Shown here: one piece after another, positions 42,951 through 50,236 of the stretch
Position numbering within the stretch: position 1 is the stretch's first letter
Layout: every line of letters begins with the position of its first letter
Origin: JAAFIP01 sp031431335
Lineage (GTDB): Bacteria; Pseudomonadota; Gammaproteobacteria; Burkholderiales; Burkholderiaceae_C
Assembly (NCBI GenBank): GCA_031431335.1
Contig: JANPDG010000134.1
Span: 1 to 50,236 of the forward strand
Direction: 5' to 3'
DNA: 50,236 nucleotides
The notes under the pieces: generated by a model
Databases searched by the model: none
What the model saw: the letters and a program-made list of their open reading frames with translations, nothing else
What the model was told of the DNA's origin: nothing
Made by a program: the position numbers and the translations under genes

Positions 42951-43703
42951 ATGGAACAGCACAGCCTATTGGGCCGCACCGAGCAAGAAGTACTTTGGTA
43001 TAAACGGCGCGGCTTTCTCATCGCGGCCGCCGCGTGGACCGCCATGGGCGGCTATAACGCAGCGCAGGCCCAGCAGCGCAGTAATGTGGTGGAGCTGGTG
43101 GGTGATGCGCTGATCAATGGCCAGCGTTTGGCGCCGCAGCAAAGCATTCAATCAGGCGATGCAATTGCCACCGGTCCAGGTTCAAGCTTGGTCTTTGTGA
43201 TCGGTAATGCAGCGTTTCAGGTGCGCCAAAACTCACGCTTTGTGGTCGAACGCGGCAATACGCTCAATATTGTCAGTGTATTACGCCTGCTGACTGGCGG
43301 CATTGCCAGTGTGTGGGGCAAAGGCGGTAAGCGCCAAATTATCACGCCCACCTTAACTGCGGGCATTCGCGGTACAGGTGTGTACACCGAAGTGTTTGAG
43401 GCACAAAACTTTCGCAGCTATTTTTGCAATTGCTATGGCGTGGTGGATTTGTCTGCAGGTGAGACCAAGGCTGTCAGCCGGGCCGACTACCACCAATCGT
43501 TTTGGAGCAGCCCTACGAACAGCACAGATCTGGCTCTGGTACCGGCCAAGGCCATCAACCATACGGACGAAGAGTTGGAGTTTTTAGCCAAGCTTGTGGG
43601 GCAGAATACAAATTGGCAAACGATGGGCAAAAAGGGCGTCAAAGACGGTATGGGCTATATGGACGATAGTCCTAATAAAGTCCACCCAGCAATGCAGAAA
43701 TAG
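42951..43703 (+). CDS. FecR-domain-like protein with Tat signal
   Basis: 250 residues; ribosome site AGGAGA about nine bases upstream. The N-terminus carries a twin-arginine signal (KRRGFLIAAAAWTAMGG, about 18-34), suggesting export in folded form. A FecR-like beta domain follows: GDALINGQRLAPQQSIQSGD, ATGPGSSLVFVIGNAAFQVR, LTGGIASVWGKGGKRQI, TPTLTAGIRGTGVYTEV. Then comes a Cys pair in YFCNCYGVVDLSAGE. The C-terminal 80 residues are unfamiliar. It has no sigma factor next to it, so a classical FecR signalling role is unlikely. It lies 22 bases after the BPSS1780 gene. Confidence 0.78.
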   Translation: MEQHSLLGRTEQEVLWYKRRGFLIAAAAWTAMGGYNAAQAQQRSNVVELVGDALINGQRLAPQQSIQSGDAIATGPGSSLVFVIGNAAFQVRQNSRFVVERGNTLNIVSVLRLLTGGIASVWGKGGKRQIITPTLTAGIRGTGVYTEVFEAQNFRSYFCNCYGVVDLSAGETKAVSRADYHQSFWSSPTNSTDLALVPAKAINHTDEELEFLAKLVGQNTNWQTMGKKGVKDGMGYMDDSPNKVHPAMQK

Positions 43704-43733
43704 CAGCCAACCTGCGGCTGCAATGCGTTCCGT

Positions 43734-43761
43734 GCAAAGCTCACACGGGTGTGAGCTTTGC
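43734..43761. terminator. 13-bp perfect hairpin at converging gene ends
   Basis: GCAAAGCTCACAC and GTGTGAGCTTTGC are exact inverse complements around GG. It includes the last codons and stop of uvrD (TGA at 43743-43741) and lies 30 bases after the FecR-like gene. There is no T tract on either side, so intrinsic termination is uncertain; it may protect both mRNA ends. Confidence 0.6.
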
Positions 43762-46227
43762 AACACTGAGTGCCAACCATTTGACGCCGTGACGGCCAAA
43801 CTTCACTTGCGCCCTTGCATCGTCACCCGCGCCCTCCACACTGATCACAGCACCCTCGCCAAACTTGTTATGAAACACTTGCATGCCTGGAGCTATGCCG
43901 TGCGATGGCACTGCAGTCTGCTTGGGCACAGGCCCTGAGGCAAAGCCGCCTTTGTCCCAATCATTGCCGGCTGCCGCCGCTTTGTTGTAGTTAGCGTATG
44001 GGTTGCTGCGCCCCTGCTGCCCATAGCCTGTGCCGTAGCTGGCCTGTTGGTTGAAACCAGAGCCAAAGCCTGCATTCTTCGGTGTGATCCATTTGAGTGA
44101 GGCTTCGGGTAGCTCGTCCAAAAACCGGCTTTTAATGTTGTAGCGCGTTTGACCATGCAACATGCGCGTTTGCGATAGGCTGAGGTACAGGCGCTTGCGC
44201 GCCCGCGTGATGGCCACATACATCAGGCGGCGCTCTTCTTCTAAACCGTCGTAGTCGTTCATCGAGTTTTCGTGCGGAAACAAGCCTTCTTCCAAGCCGG
44301 TGATAAATACCGCGTCAAACTCTAATCCCTTAGAGCTGTGCACCGTCATCATCTGTACGGCGTCTTGCCCCGCCTGGGCTTGGTTATCGCCCGACTCTAG
44401 GGCTGCATGGGTCAAAAAGGCAGCCAATGGCGACATCGTCTCGCCCGTATCTTGGTTGACAATGGTCTCGCTAGACATGGGTTGATCGGGATCAATGCCT
44501 TGGCTTGCTGGGCTTTGAAGCAGCGCGTTGGACAGCATCGGCGCATTGGCCACCTCGTCTATGGGCAGTGCCACAGCATCGCGTCCAAATCCTTCTTGGG
44601 TGACAAAGCTTTCGGCCGCACTGACCAGTTCATTCAAGTTCTCTACCCGGTCGGCGCCTTCTTTGTCGTTTTTGTAGTGCTCGATCAAGCCGCTGTGGTC
44701 GAGCACCAAATCAATGATCTCTCTGAGCGAGAGCCCTTGTGTTTGCTCGCGCAGCACATCCATCTTGGCGACAAATCCACCAATATTTGCACCTGCTTTT
44801 CCCGTCACCACGCTCACTGCATCGTGAAGCGAGCAGCCTGCAGCGCGCGCTGCATCTTGCAGCTGCTCCAAGCTGCGCGCACCGATACCGCGCGGAGGAA
44901 AATTCACTACGCGGCTGAAACTGGTGTCGTCATGCGGGTTGTCTAGTATGCGTAAATATGCCAACGCGTTTTTAATTTCTGCACGTTCAAAAAATCGCAA
45001 ACCACCATAGACCCTGTATGGCACGCCAGCGTTAAACAGCGCAGTTTCTATGACGCGGCTTTGTGCGTTACTGCGGTACAGAACCGCTATCTCTTTGCGA
45101 CTAAGCCCCGGCTCAGCACCTTGGTCGCGCTGCAGATTTTTAACCTCTTCTACCAACCACTGCGCCTCGGCAAAGTCGCTGGGGTTTTCCATCACGCGCA
45201 CAGGCTCGCCTGGGCCTTGCGTGGTACGCAAGTTTTTGCCTAAGCGTTTGGTGTTGTGACTGATCAGTTGGTTCGCGCTGTCCAGAATGTTGCTGTAGCT
45301 GCGGTAGTTCTCTTCCAGTTTGATCTGATGCAGCACTTGGTATTCGCGCACAAAATCAGCCATATTGCCCACCCGCGCACCACGAAAAGCATAGATACTT
45401 TGGTCATCATCGCCCACCGCAAATACCGACGACTTGGCTGCAGTCGAAGGACTGGCCAAGCTGTTATCTAACGCACTATGGCCAGAGAACATTTTGATCC
45501 AAGCGTATTGCAACTTGTTGGTGTCTTGAAACTCATCAATCAAAATATGCCCAAACCGGCGGTTGTAATGCTCACGGATCGGTGCATTGTCTCTAAGCAG
45601 CTCATAGCTGCGCAGAATCAGCTCACCAAAATCCACCACCCCTTCGCGCTGGCATTGGACCTCGTACAGCTCATACACTTCTACTTTTTTTCGTGTCTCG
45701 TCGTCACGTATCTTGATATCTTTAGGGCGCTCGCCCTCTTCCTTGCAGCCGCTGATGAAATACATCAATTGTTTAGGCGGAAAGCGCTCCTCATCGACGC
45801 CAAATTGTTTACACAGACGCTTGATCGCCGACAGCTGATCTTGTGTGTCCAGAATTTGAAAACCTTGGGGCAAACCTGCAATTTTGTAGTGTGCGCGCAA
45901 GAAGCGGTTGCACAGCCCATGAAAAGTACCAATCCACATGCCGCGCACATTGACTGGCAGCATGGCGCCCAAGCGCAGCAGCATTTCTTTGGCGGCCTTG
46001 TTGGTAAACGTCACCGCCATCAAGCCGCTAGGGGAAATATGGCCGTTTTGTAACAACCAAGCGATACGGGTAGTGAGCACCCGCGTTTTCCCTGAACCTG
46101 CGCCAGCAAGAATGAGGGCGTGGGTCTCTGGCAAAGTGACTGCTACCCGTTGCTCAGGGTTGAGATTGCGTAGCAAAGGGGAGTTTTCACGCGCGGCGGC
46201 GGAATCGGGATGGGCATCAAACAACAT
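43741..46227 (-). CDS. uvrD: ATP-dependent DNA helicase UvrD/Rep family
   Basis: 828 residues from the ATG at 46227; an in-frame ATG nine codons earlier (46254) is possible. SF1A motifs in order: LNPEQRVAV, AGAGSGKTRVL, VTFTNKAAKEM, IGTFHGLCNRFLRAHY, ILIDEFQDTN, AVGDDDQSIYAFRGA, LEENYRS, VHSSKGLEFDAVFITGLEEGLFPH, EERRLMYVAITRARKRLYLS. The C-terminal domain (VFHNKFGEGAVISVEGAGDD) is the Tudor-like module of UvrD/PcrA that contacts RNA polymerase. It acts in nucleotide-excision and mismatch repair. A Gly/Asn/Gln-rich linker (about residues 735-790) precedes the tail. Confidence 0.93.
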   Translation of the reverse strand: MLFDAHPDSAAARENSPLLRNLNPEQRVAVTLPETHALILAGAGSGKTRVLTTRIAWLLQNGHISPSGLMAVTFTNKAAKEMLLRLGAMLPVNVRGMWIGTFHGLCNRFLRAHYKIAGLPQGFQILDTQDQLSAIKRLCKQFGVDEERFPPKQLMYFISGCKEEGERPKDIKIRDDETRKKVEVYELYEVQCQREGVVDFGELILRSYELLRDNAPIREHYNRRFGHILIDEFQDTNKLQYAWIKMFSGHSALDNSLASPSTAAKSSVFAVGDDDQSIYAFRGARVGNMADFVREYQVLHQIKLEENYRSYSNILDSANQLISHNTKRLGKNLRTTQGPGEPVRVMENPSDFAEAQWLVEEVKNLQRDQGAEPGLSRKEIAVLYRSNAQSRVIETALFNAGVPYRVYGGLRFFERAEIKNALAYLRILDNPHDDTSFSRVVNFPPRGIGARSLEQLQDAARAAGCSLHDAVSVVTGKAGANIGGFVAKMDVLREQTQGLSLREIIDLVLDHSGLIEHYKNDKEGADRVENLNELVSAAESFVTQEGFGRDAVALPIDEVANAPMLSNALLQSPASQGIDPDQPMSSETIVNQDTGETMSPLAAFLTHAALESGDNQAQAGQDAVQMMTVHSSKGLEFDAVFITGLEEGLFPHENSMNDYDGLEEERRLMYVAITRARKRLYLSLSQTRMLHGQTRYNIKSRFLDELPEASLKWITPKNAGFGSGFNQQASYGTGYGQQGRSNPYANYNKAAAAGNDWDKGGFASGPVPKQTAVPSHGIAPGMQVFHNKFGEGAVISVEGAGDDARAQVKFGRHGVKWLALSVAKLTPV

Positions 46228-46317
46228 GCTCAGATTGTGAAGCCAAGATCTCAAAAAGCCGTCCAGGCTCTGAATATCTGTCCATTATTTGTAATGCGAA
46301 CCAGTCTTAATGCTGTT

Positions 46318-46347
46318 TTGGCGTTTTTAGCCTAAAAAAGCTATAAT
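46318..46347 (+). promoter_or_regulatory. Sigma-70-type promoter of rpmE2
   Basis: -35 TTGGCG (46318-46323), an 18-base spacer and a consensus -10 TATAAT (46342-46347). It is 76 bases before the rpmE2 start and there is no other gene between. Confidence 0.75.
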
Positions 46348-46422
46348 AGAAAGCTATATGTAAATCATGTGGAAAGTGCACGGCAACGGGCTGTGCGGCT
46401 ACCACACTATGAAAGACTCCCC

Positions 46423-46737
46423 ATGAAAGACGGCATTCACCCTAATTACCGCGACGTTTGCTTCCAAGACTTGAGCAATGGTTTCAAATTCGTCACACGT
46501 TCTTGCGCTAACAGCAAAGAAATGATCAAGATGGAAGATGGCCGTGAATTGCCGCTCTACAAGCTTGATACATCTAGCGAATCGCACCCGTTTTATACCG
46601 GTACGCAAAAGTCGGTGGACAACATGGGTGGACGCGTGGAGAAGTTCCGCAACCGTTTTGGCCGCACCACCACGACCGCTGCAGCGACTGCCGCAGCAGA
46701 AGCTGCAAATGCTGCAGCCGACGCCGCAAAAGCATAA
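46423..46737 (+). CDS. rpmE2: 50S ribosomal protein bL31, type B (zinc-independent)
   Basis: 104 residues from the ATG at 46423; a longer in-frame start at 46369 adds unrelated sequence. It begins MKDGIHPNYRDVCFQDLSNG and has ELPLYKLDTSSESHPFYTGT and a VEKFRNRFG end, the type B pattern. The CxxC pairs of zinc-binding L31 are missing (two single Cys only). After the conserved part comes a tail of about 25 residues of Thr, Ala and Glu (TTTTAAATAAAEAANAAADA). Type B L31 often replaces the zinc form under zinc shortage, but here it has a strong-looking promoter. Confidence 0.93.
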   Translation: MKDGIHPNYRDVCFQDLSNGFKFVTRSCANSKEMIKMEDGRELPLYKLDTSSESHPFYTGTQKSVDNMGGRVEKFRNRFGRTTTTAAATAAAEAANAAADAAKA

Positions 46738-46770
46738 TTCGCAAGCAGCGCAACTTGCGCCACAATACCA

Positions 46771-46808
46771 AGGCAGCCAGGGCAACCGGGCTGCCTTTTG
46801 TTTTGGTT
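46771..46808 (+). terminator. Rho-independent terminator of rpmE2
   Basis: AGGCAGCC pairs with GGCTGCCT around a 10-base loop and is followed by TTTGTTTT. Confidence 0.85.
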
Positions 46809-46819
46809 ATTTTTTAATT

Positions 46820-48505
46820 TTGAACAGCTCACCCCCCACACCTGCCGTTGTGACCCAATCTGCTGTCCGCCGCCTACCGCGCGCAGCGTTGTGGATGTTC
46901 TGTGTCGCCTATGTACTGCCGGGATTTATAGGCCGCGATCCATGGCGCACGCAAGATCTTGCTGCTTTCGGTATGATGCGCGAGCTTGCGCAAGGTCGCA
47001 CGCCTTGGTGGCCGCTGAGCTGGCTAGGGCAAGGACCCGATCTACCGGCGCTACTGCCTTATTGGTTGGGTGCCTTGGCCATCAAAATTGCGCCCAGCTG
47101 GATCTCTGTTGATTTTGCAGCCCGTATTCCATTTGCGCTTCTTTTAGCACTCACTTTGATAGCGACTTGGTATGCTGTTTATTACTTGGCTCGACGTGAT
47201 GCAGCGCAGCCTGTGCCGTTTGCATTTGGCGGCGAAGCTCAACCCAAAGACTATGCACGCGCAATGGCAGATGGTGGCCTACTTGCCATGATTGCCATGC
47301 TGGGCTTGGCCCAGCTGTCCCACGAAACTACGCCTTATGCTGCGCAATTGGCATTTACTGCTATGTTGTTTTATGCATATGCTGCGTCACCGTATCACCA
47401 CTGGCTCCCTGCAATTGCTGCGGCCATCGCCTCACTGGGCTTGGCACTGAGCGGTGTGCCCGCCTTTGGCATCGCATTGGCAGGCGCTGGTTCGCTGGCG
47501 CGTGCTGTTCAGCACGATAAGTTTGCGCGTTATTGGGCCGTGTATTTTGGTACCTTGGGTTTAATTGCAGCTTGGTTGGCCTTAGAGCTGGGCTTGTGGC
47601 ATGCCCATGTAGGCAGATTGCCCATGATCTGGCCCGAGTGGCGCAGTTGGGGAAAACTGATGCTGTGGTTCACTTGGCCTGCATGGCCGATGGCCTTGAT
47701 ATGCCTGTGGAAATGGCGGGCATGGTGGCGGCATTTGCATATCGCACTGCCTTTGGCGTTGGCGGTTGTCATCGTCGTTGCAACCATCATTGCACCGCGC
47801 GCTGACCGTACTTTATTACTCGCAGCACCTACTTTGGCCTGTTTAGCGGCATTTGCTTTGCCTACGTTGCAGCGCAATGTGACCGCATTAATTGATTGGT
47901 TTACATTGCTTTTTTTCAGCGGTTGCGGCTTGGTTATTTGGGTGGTGTGGATCGCCATGCAAACCGATTTTCCGGCACAACCAGCTGCCAACGTTCACAA
48001 GTTAGTTCCAGGTTTTGAAAGCAGTTTTAGCTTATTCGCATTTTTAGCGGCAGTTGGTGCAACGCTGGCTTGGGCCTGGTTGGTAAGCTGGCGTGCGGGT
48101 CGCCACCGTGATGCGCTGTGGAAAAGTTTGGTGCTTCCGGCCAGCGGAGCTGCAATGTCTTGGCTTTTGCTGATGACTTTGTGGATGCCACTACTGAATT
48201 TTGCTCGCAGCGATATCGCTATCGTTCGCCAAATCACACTCCCTTTGCCGCCCAACTATAAGGACTGTGTGGCAATCGAAGGGGTATCACAATCTGAAGC
48301 TGCTGCGCTGGCCTACCATGGCGCGCTAAAACTCTCGCTTCTTGGTAGCACATCACAGTGCTCTTGGTTGATCGTCAGTGGGCACGTCTCAGACAGCTTT
48401 AATACATCGCCTGCAGCGACGGGCTGGAAGCCACGCAGCAGCGCACGTCGCAGATCGTCTGAAAGCGCCGATTTAATCCTCTACCAGCGCACAGTCAGCC
48501 CGTGA
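46820..48505 (+). CDS. Membrane glycosyltransferase-like protein (GT-C / ArnT-PMT type)
   Basis: About 561 residues. It has about ten to twelve membrane helices, beginning at LWMFCVAYVLPGF. The first periplasmic loop has FIGRDPWRTQDLAAFGMMREL, the acidic-loop position of lipid-linked-sugar transferases (ArnT, PMT). A soluble end region of about 130 residues follows. The start is unsure: no ATG fits, and TTG at 46820 or GTG at 46850 lie just after the rpmE2 terminator; neither has a good ribosome site. The frame stays open back to 46538 inside rpmE2, but that part is not protein-like. The stop overlaps the next start (GTGA). Confidence 0.75.
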   Translation: MNSSPPTPAVVTQSAVRRLPRAALWMFCVAYVLPGFIGRDPWRTQDLAAFGMMRELAQGRTPWWPLSWLGQGPDLPALLPYWLGALAIKIAPSWISVDFAARIPFALLLALTLIATWYAVYYLARRDAAQPVPFAFGGEAQPKDYARAMADGGLLAMIAMLGLAQLSHETTPYAAQLAFTAMLFYAYAASPYHHWLPAIAAAIASLGLALSGVPAFGIALAGAGSLARAVQHDKFARYWAVYFGTLGLIAAWLALELGLWHAHVGRLPMIWPEWRSWGKLMLWFTWPAWPMALICLWKWRAWWRHLHIALPLALAVVIVVATIIAPRADRTLLLAAPTLACLAAFALPTLQRNVTALIDWFTLLFFSGCGLVIWVVWIAMQTDFPAQPAANVHKLVPGFESSFSLFAFLAAVGATLAWAWLVSWRAGRHRDALWKSLVLPASGAAMSWLLLMTLWMPLLNFARSDIAIVRQITLPLPPNYKDCVAIEGVSQSEAAALAYHGALKLSLLGSTSQCSWLIVSGHVSDSFNTSPAATGWKPRSSARRRSSESADLILYQRTVSP

Positions 48506-49923
48506 CAGTGCACCAAGACGATGAATCAGCCAACCAGCCGTTAACACGCGCTCGAACTCGCTACGAACTTAACACCATAGCCCGCCACGCCGGAACAGTC
48601 ATGGTGGGGCAATTGGCGGTGATGGCGTTTGGCATTACAGACACTGTTGTAGCAGGTCGGTTTGCAGATACCGCGCTGGCCGCGTTAGCTGTAGGCACAT
48701 CTATTTATGTGAGCGTATATGTGTCGCTCATAGGCGTGATGCAGGCGCTCCTGCCGGTCTATGCAGAGTTGCATGGTGCACGTCAATATCCACAAATGGG
48801 CCGCTCGGTTCGTCAAGCACTGTATCTCGCTAGCGTATTGGTGTTATTGGGTATGGCAGTTTTGCTCTACCCGCAAGCCTTGCTGCGCATCGCGCAGGTA
48901 CCAGAGCCTTTAGTACCTGCAATAGAACATTACCTCAGTATTTTGGCTTGGGCGCTACTACCGTCTATCGGTTTTCGTATGTACTCTTCGCTCAACCAAG
49001 CTTTGGGCAAGCCGCTTTTTGTCACTTGGCTGCAAGTCGGCTCGCTCGCGCTCAAGATACCGCTAACTGTCTGGATGACCTTTGGTGGGCTGGGCCTGCC
49101 AGCGTTTGGTTTGGCAGGCTGCGCCTGGGCGACCTTTATCGTGAACTGGTGTATGTTGTTTTGTGCTTTGTATATGCTGCAGAGCCGGAAACTCTATCAA
49201 CCACTGCAGTTAATGCACGCAATCGAGTCACCTGATTGGCAGCTACTCGCAAGGTTTATGCGGGTCGGCTTGCCCGCAGGTTTAGCCTATTTGGTAGAAA
49301 TCACATCCCTCACGCTCATGGCGCTGTTCATTGCACGCTTAGGTGTGGTTAGCGCAGCAAGCCACCAAATAGCTGTGAACATGGCTGGAGCTATGTATAT
49401 GCTGCCGATGGCTTTGTCAATTGCTTGCAGTGCGCGCGTGTCGTTCTGGATTGGTGCGGGCAAACCACAATGGGCACGCTCTGCTGCAAGGCTCGGATTA
49501 GGCATGGTGTTGGCGCTAGCAACCGTAGTGTCTGGTTTGGTATGGGTCATGGCGCAACCAGTCGCGACGCTGTATTCGCTCAACCCTGCAGTGATTGCAT
49601 TGGCAGCCAGTCTGCTGGGCTGGGTGGCGCTGTACCACTGGTTTGACGCGCTTCAAACAGTCTGTGCATTTGTGCTGCGCTGCTACGGCGTCACCCTCTT
49701 GCCGTTGGTAATCTACACCCTCATGCTCTGGGGCATAGGTTTGGGCGGTGGCTATGCAATGGCCTACAGCGATGGCTGGTGGGGAGCGGCTATGCGCAAT
49801 GCACAAATATTTTGGATTACTGGAGCTATCGCACTGAGTGCTGTAGCGATATTCTTCACAGGCTTGTTTGCGCACTATACGAAATTCATTCCAAACTCTG
49901 CCGCAGCACATAGGCACACTTAA
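48502..49923 (+). CDS. MATE-family multidrug/cation exporter
   Basis: 473 residues with about twelve membrane helices in two related halves. It begins with a GTG that overlaps the stop of the preceding gene. Family-like segments: HAGTVMVGQLAVMAFGITDTVVAGR, YVSVYVSLIGVMQALLPVYAELHGA, LPSIGFRMYSSLNQALGKP in the first half and GLPAGLAYLVEITSLTLMALFIARLG, VSAASHQIAVNMAGAMYMLP in the second. It is probably an Na+ or H+ antiporter; the substrate is unknown. Coupled translation suggests a shared envelope-related role with the glycosyltransferase-like protein. Confidence 0.9.
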   Translation: MTVHQDDESANQPLTRARTRYELNTIARHAGTVMVGQLAVMAFGITDTVVAGRFADTALAALAVGTSIYVSVYVSLIGVMQALLPVYAELHGARQYPQMGRSVRQALYLASVLVLLGMAVLLYPQALLRIAQVPEPLVPAIEHYLSILAWALLPSIGFRMYSSLNQALGKPLFVTWLQVGSLALKIPLTVWMTFGGLGLPAFGLAGCAWATFIVNWCMLFCALYMLQSRKLYQPLQLMHAIESPDWQLLARFMRVGLPAGLAYLVEITSLTLMALFIARLGVVSAASHQIAVNMAGAMYMLPMALSIACSARVSFWIGAGKPQWARSAARLGLGMVLALATVVSGLVWVMAQPVATLYSLNPAVIALAASLLGWVALYHWFDALQTVCAFVLRCYGVTLLPLVIYTLMLWGIGLGGGYAMAYSDGWWGAAMRNAQIFWITGAIALSAVAIFFTGLFAHYTKFIPNSAAAHRHT

Positions 49924-49966
49924 ATTTGAAAACCACTTGATGAAGATTTTTAAATCAACTTACACC

Positions 49967-50022
49967 GTTTTTTCGGCAATTTTCAACGTAGATATTAAAT
50001 AGTTAGCTATATATTTTATAGC
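49967..50022 (+). repeat. Dispersed element, diverged copy after the MATE gene
   Basis: GTTTTTTCGGCAATTTTCAA, then CGTAGATATTAAATAGTTAG and CTATATATTTTATAGC. The left GGAAG part is gone and the core reads CAACGTAGATATT. The right palindrome GCTATATATTTTATAGC is kept. It lies between the MATE gene and the converging kinase gene. Confidence 0.75.
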
Positions 50023-50032
50023 GATATGGTAT

Positions 50033-50236
50033 TCATACAGAGCGCACCCTTACAGCTCCAATTACCAGTATGAATGTAGAACCCTGACCGACAACAGATT
50101 CTATGCGCAGCTCGCCACCGTGACGCTGGGCGACATGTTTCACAATAGCCAAACCCAAACCTGTGCCACCCGTATCACGCGAACGGCTGCGGTCAACACG
50201 GTAAAACCGCTCAGTAAGTCGGGGAATGTGTTCTGC
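50033..50236 (-). CDS. PhoR-like sensor histidine kinase, 3' part only
   Basis: The last 67 codons of a histidine kinase; the rest lies beyond the window. ERFYRVDRSRSRDTGGTGLGLAIVKH is the F and G2 box of the ATP-binding domain, and GELRIESVVGQGSTF ends it. The wording of these motifs is that of PhoR, the phosphate-regulon kinase. The stop is the TGA at 50035-50033. Confidence 0.85.
   Translation of the reverse strand, partial: AEHIPRLTERFYRVDRSRSRDTGGTGLGLAIVKHVAQRHGGELRIESVVGQGSTFILVIGAVRVRSV

Noticed and set aside
46538..46819. N-terminal extension of the glycosyltransferase frame
   Set aside because: It overlaps rpmE2 and its terminator and is not protein-like; the real start must lie after about 46808.
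4539..50022. Reading the dispersed repeats as a CRISPR array
   Set aside because: The copies are many kilobases apart, in both orientations, diverged, and there are no cas genes.

Overview
The window reads as chromosome of a betaproteobacterium of the order Burkholderiales, most likely Comamonadaceae. The evidence is the set and order of housekeeping genes: rluC divergent from rne, ppc divergent from hemC-hemD-hemX-hemY, polA divergent from a DUF2782-type gene and thrB, plus a BPSS1780-type membrane protein and a zinc-independent L31 ribosomal protein. I saw no rRNA, tRNA, CRISPR array, prophage or transposase.

Layout. 1-5.45 kb: a partial DUF817 membrane protein and rluC (minus), then rne (plus) behind a long leader and closed by a strong terminator. 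5.6-10.9 kb: a cyclic-nucleotide-binding protein, a one-haem c-type protein and a 1051-residue class III cyclase/ATPase/TPR protein, possibly a small signalling locus. 10.9-23.25 kb: an AT-richer catabolic island with a LacI-type regulator, a carbohydrate ABC importer (binding protein, two permeases, a small membrane protein, two different ATPases) and dihydroxyacetone-kinase subunits DhaL and DhaK. Facing these is a minus-strand pair: a membrane-anchored paralogue of the binding protein and a lone Leu/Ile/Val-type binding protein. 23.25-27.5 kb: haem-synthesis genes. 27.5-37.4 kb: ppc, a sorbosone-dehydrogenase-like propeller, a RhlE-type helicase, orn, an M48 protease, a pterin dehydratase and rsgA. 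37.8-50.2 kb: polA, DUF2782, thrB, a BPSS1780 protein, a FecR-like Tat protein, uvrD, rpmE2, a membrane glycosyltransferase, a MATE exporter and the 3' end of a PhoR-like kinase.

Two patterns tie the window together. First, a dispersed element of about 66 bp with the core TTCCGACGTGGATATT occurs seven times. Two copies lie in frame inside protein-coding genes (hemD and the linker of rne). One touches the rsgA stop codon. Two that differ at a single base stand in the same orientation at either edge of the catabolic island, which suggests that the island came in, or can move, by recombination between them.

Second, a 14-mer, TGATTGATTTATTT, occurs before all three transcription units of the island: once before the regulator gene, as a perfect inverted pair before the importer operon, and once before the minus-strand binding-protein pair. 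It is the obvious candidate operator of the LacI-type regulator and implies one regulon.

The island is the best candidate for an undescribed system. It looks like uptake and phosphorylation of a short-chain ketose or polyol-derived substrate, with four unusual parts: a PTS-type DhaL without a DhaM here, an ATPase pair in which one signature motif is degenerate, a membrane-tethered second binding protein, and an orphan LIV-type binding protein under the same putative operator. The substrate and these roles are inferred. Identities and copy counts were judged by eye.
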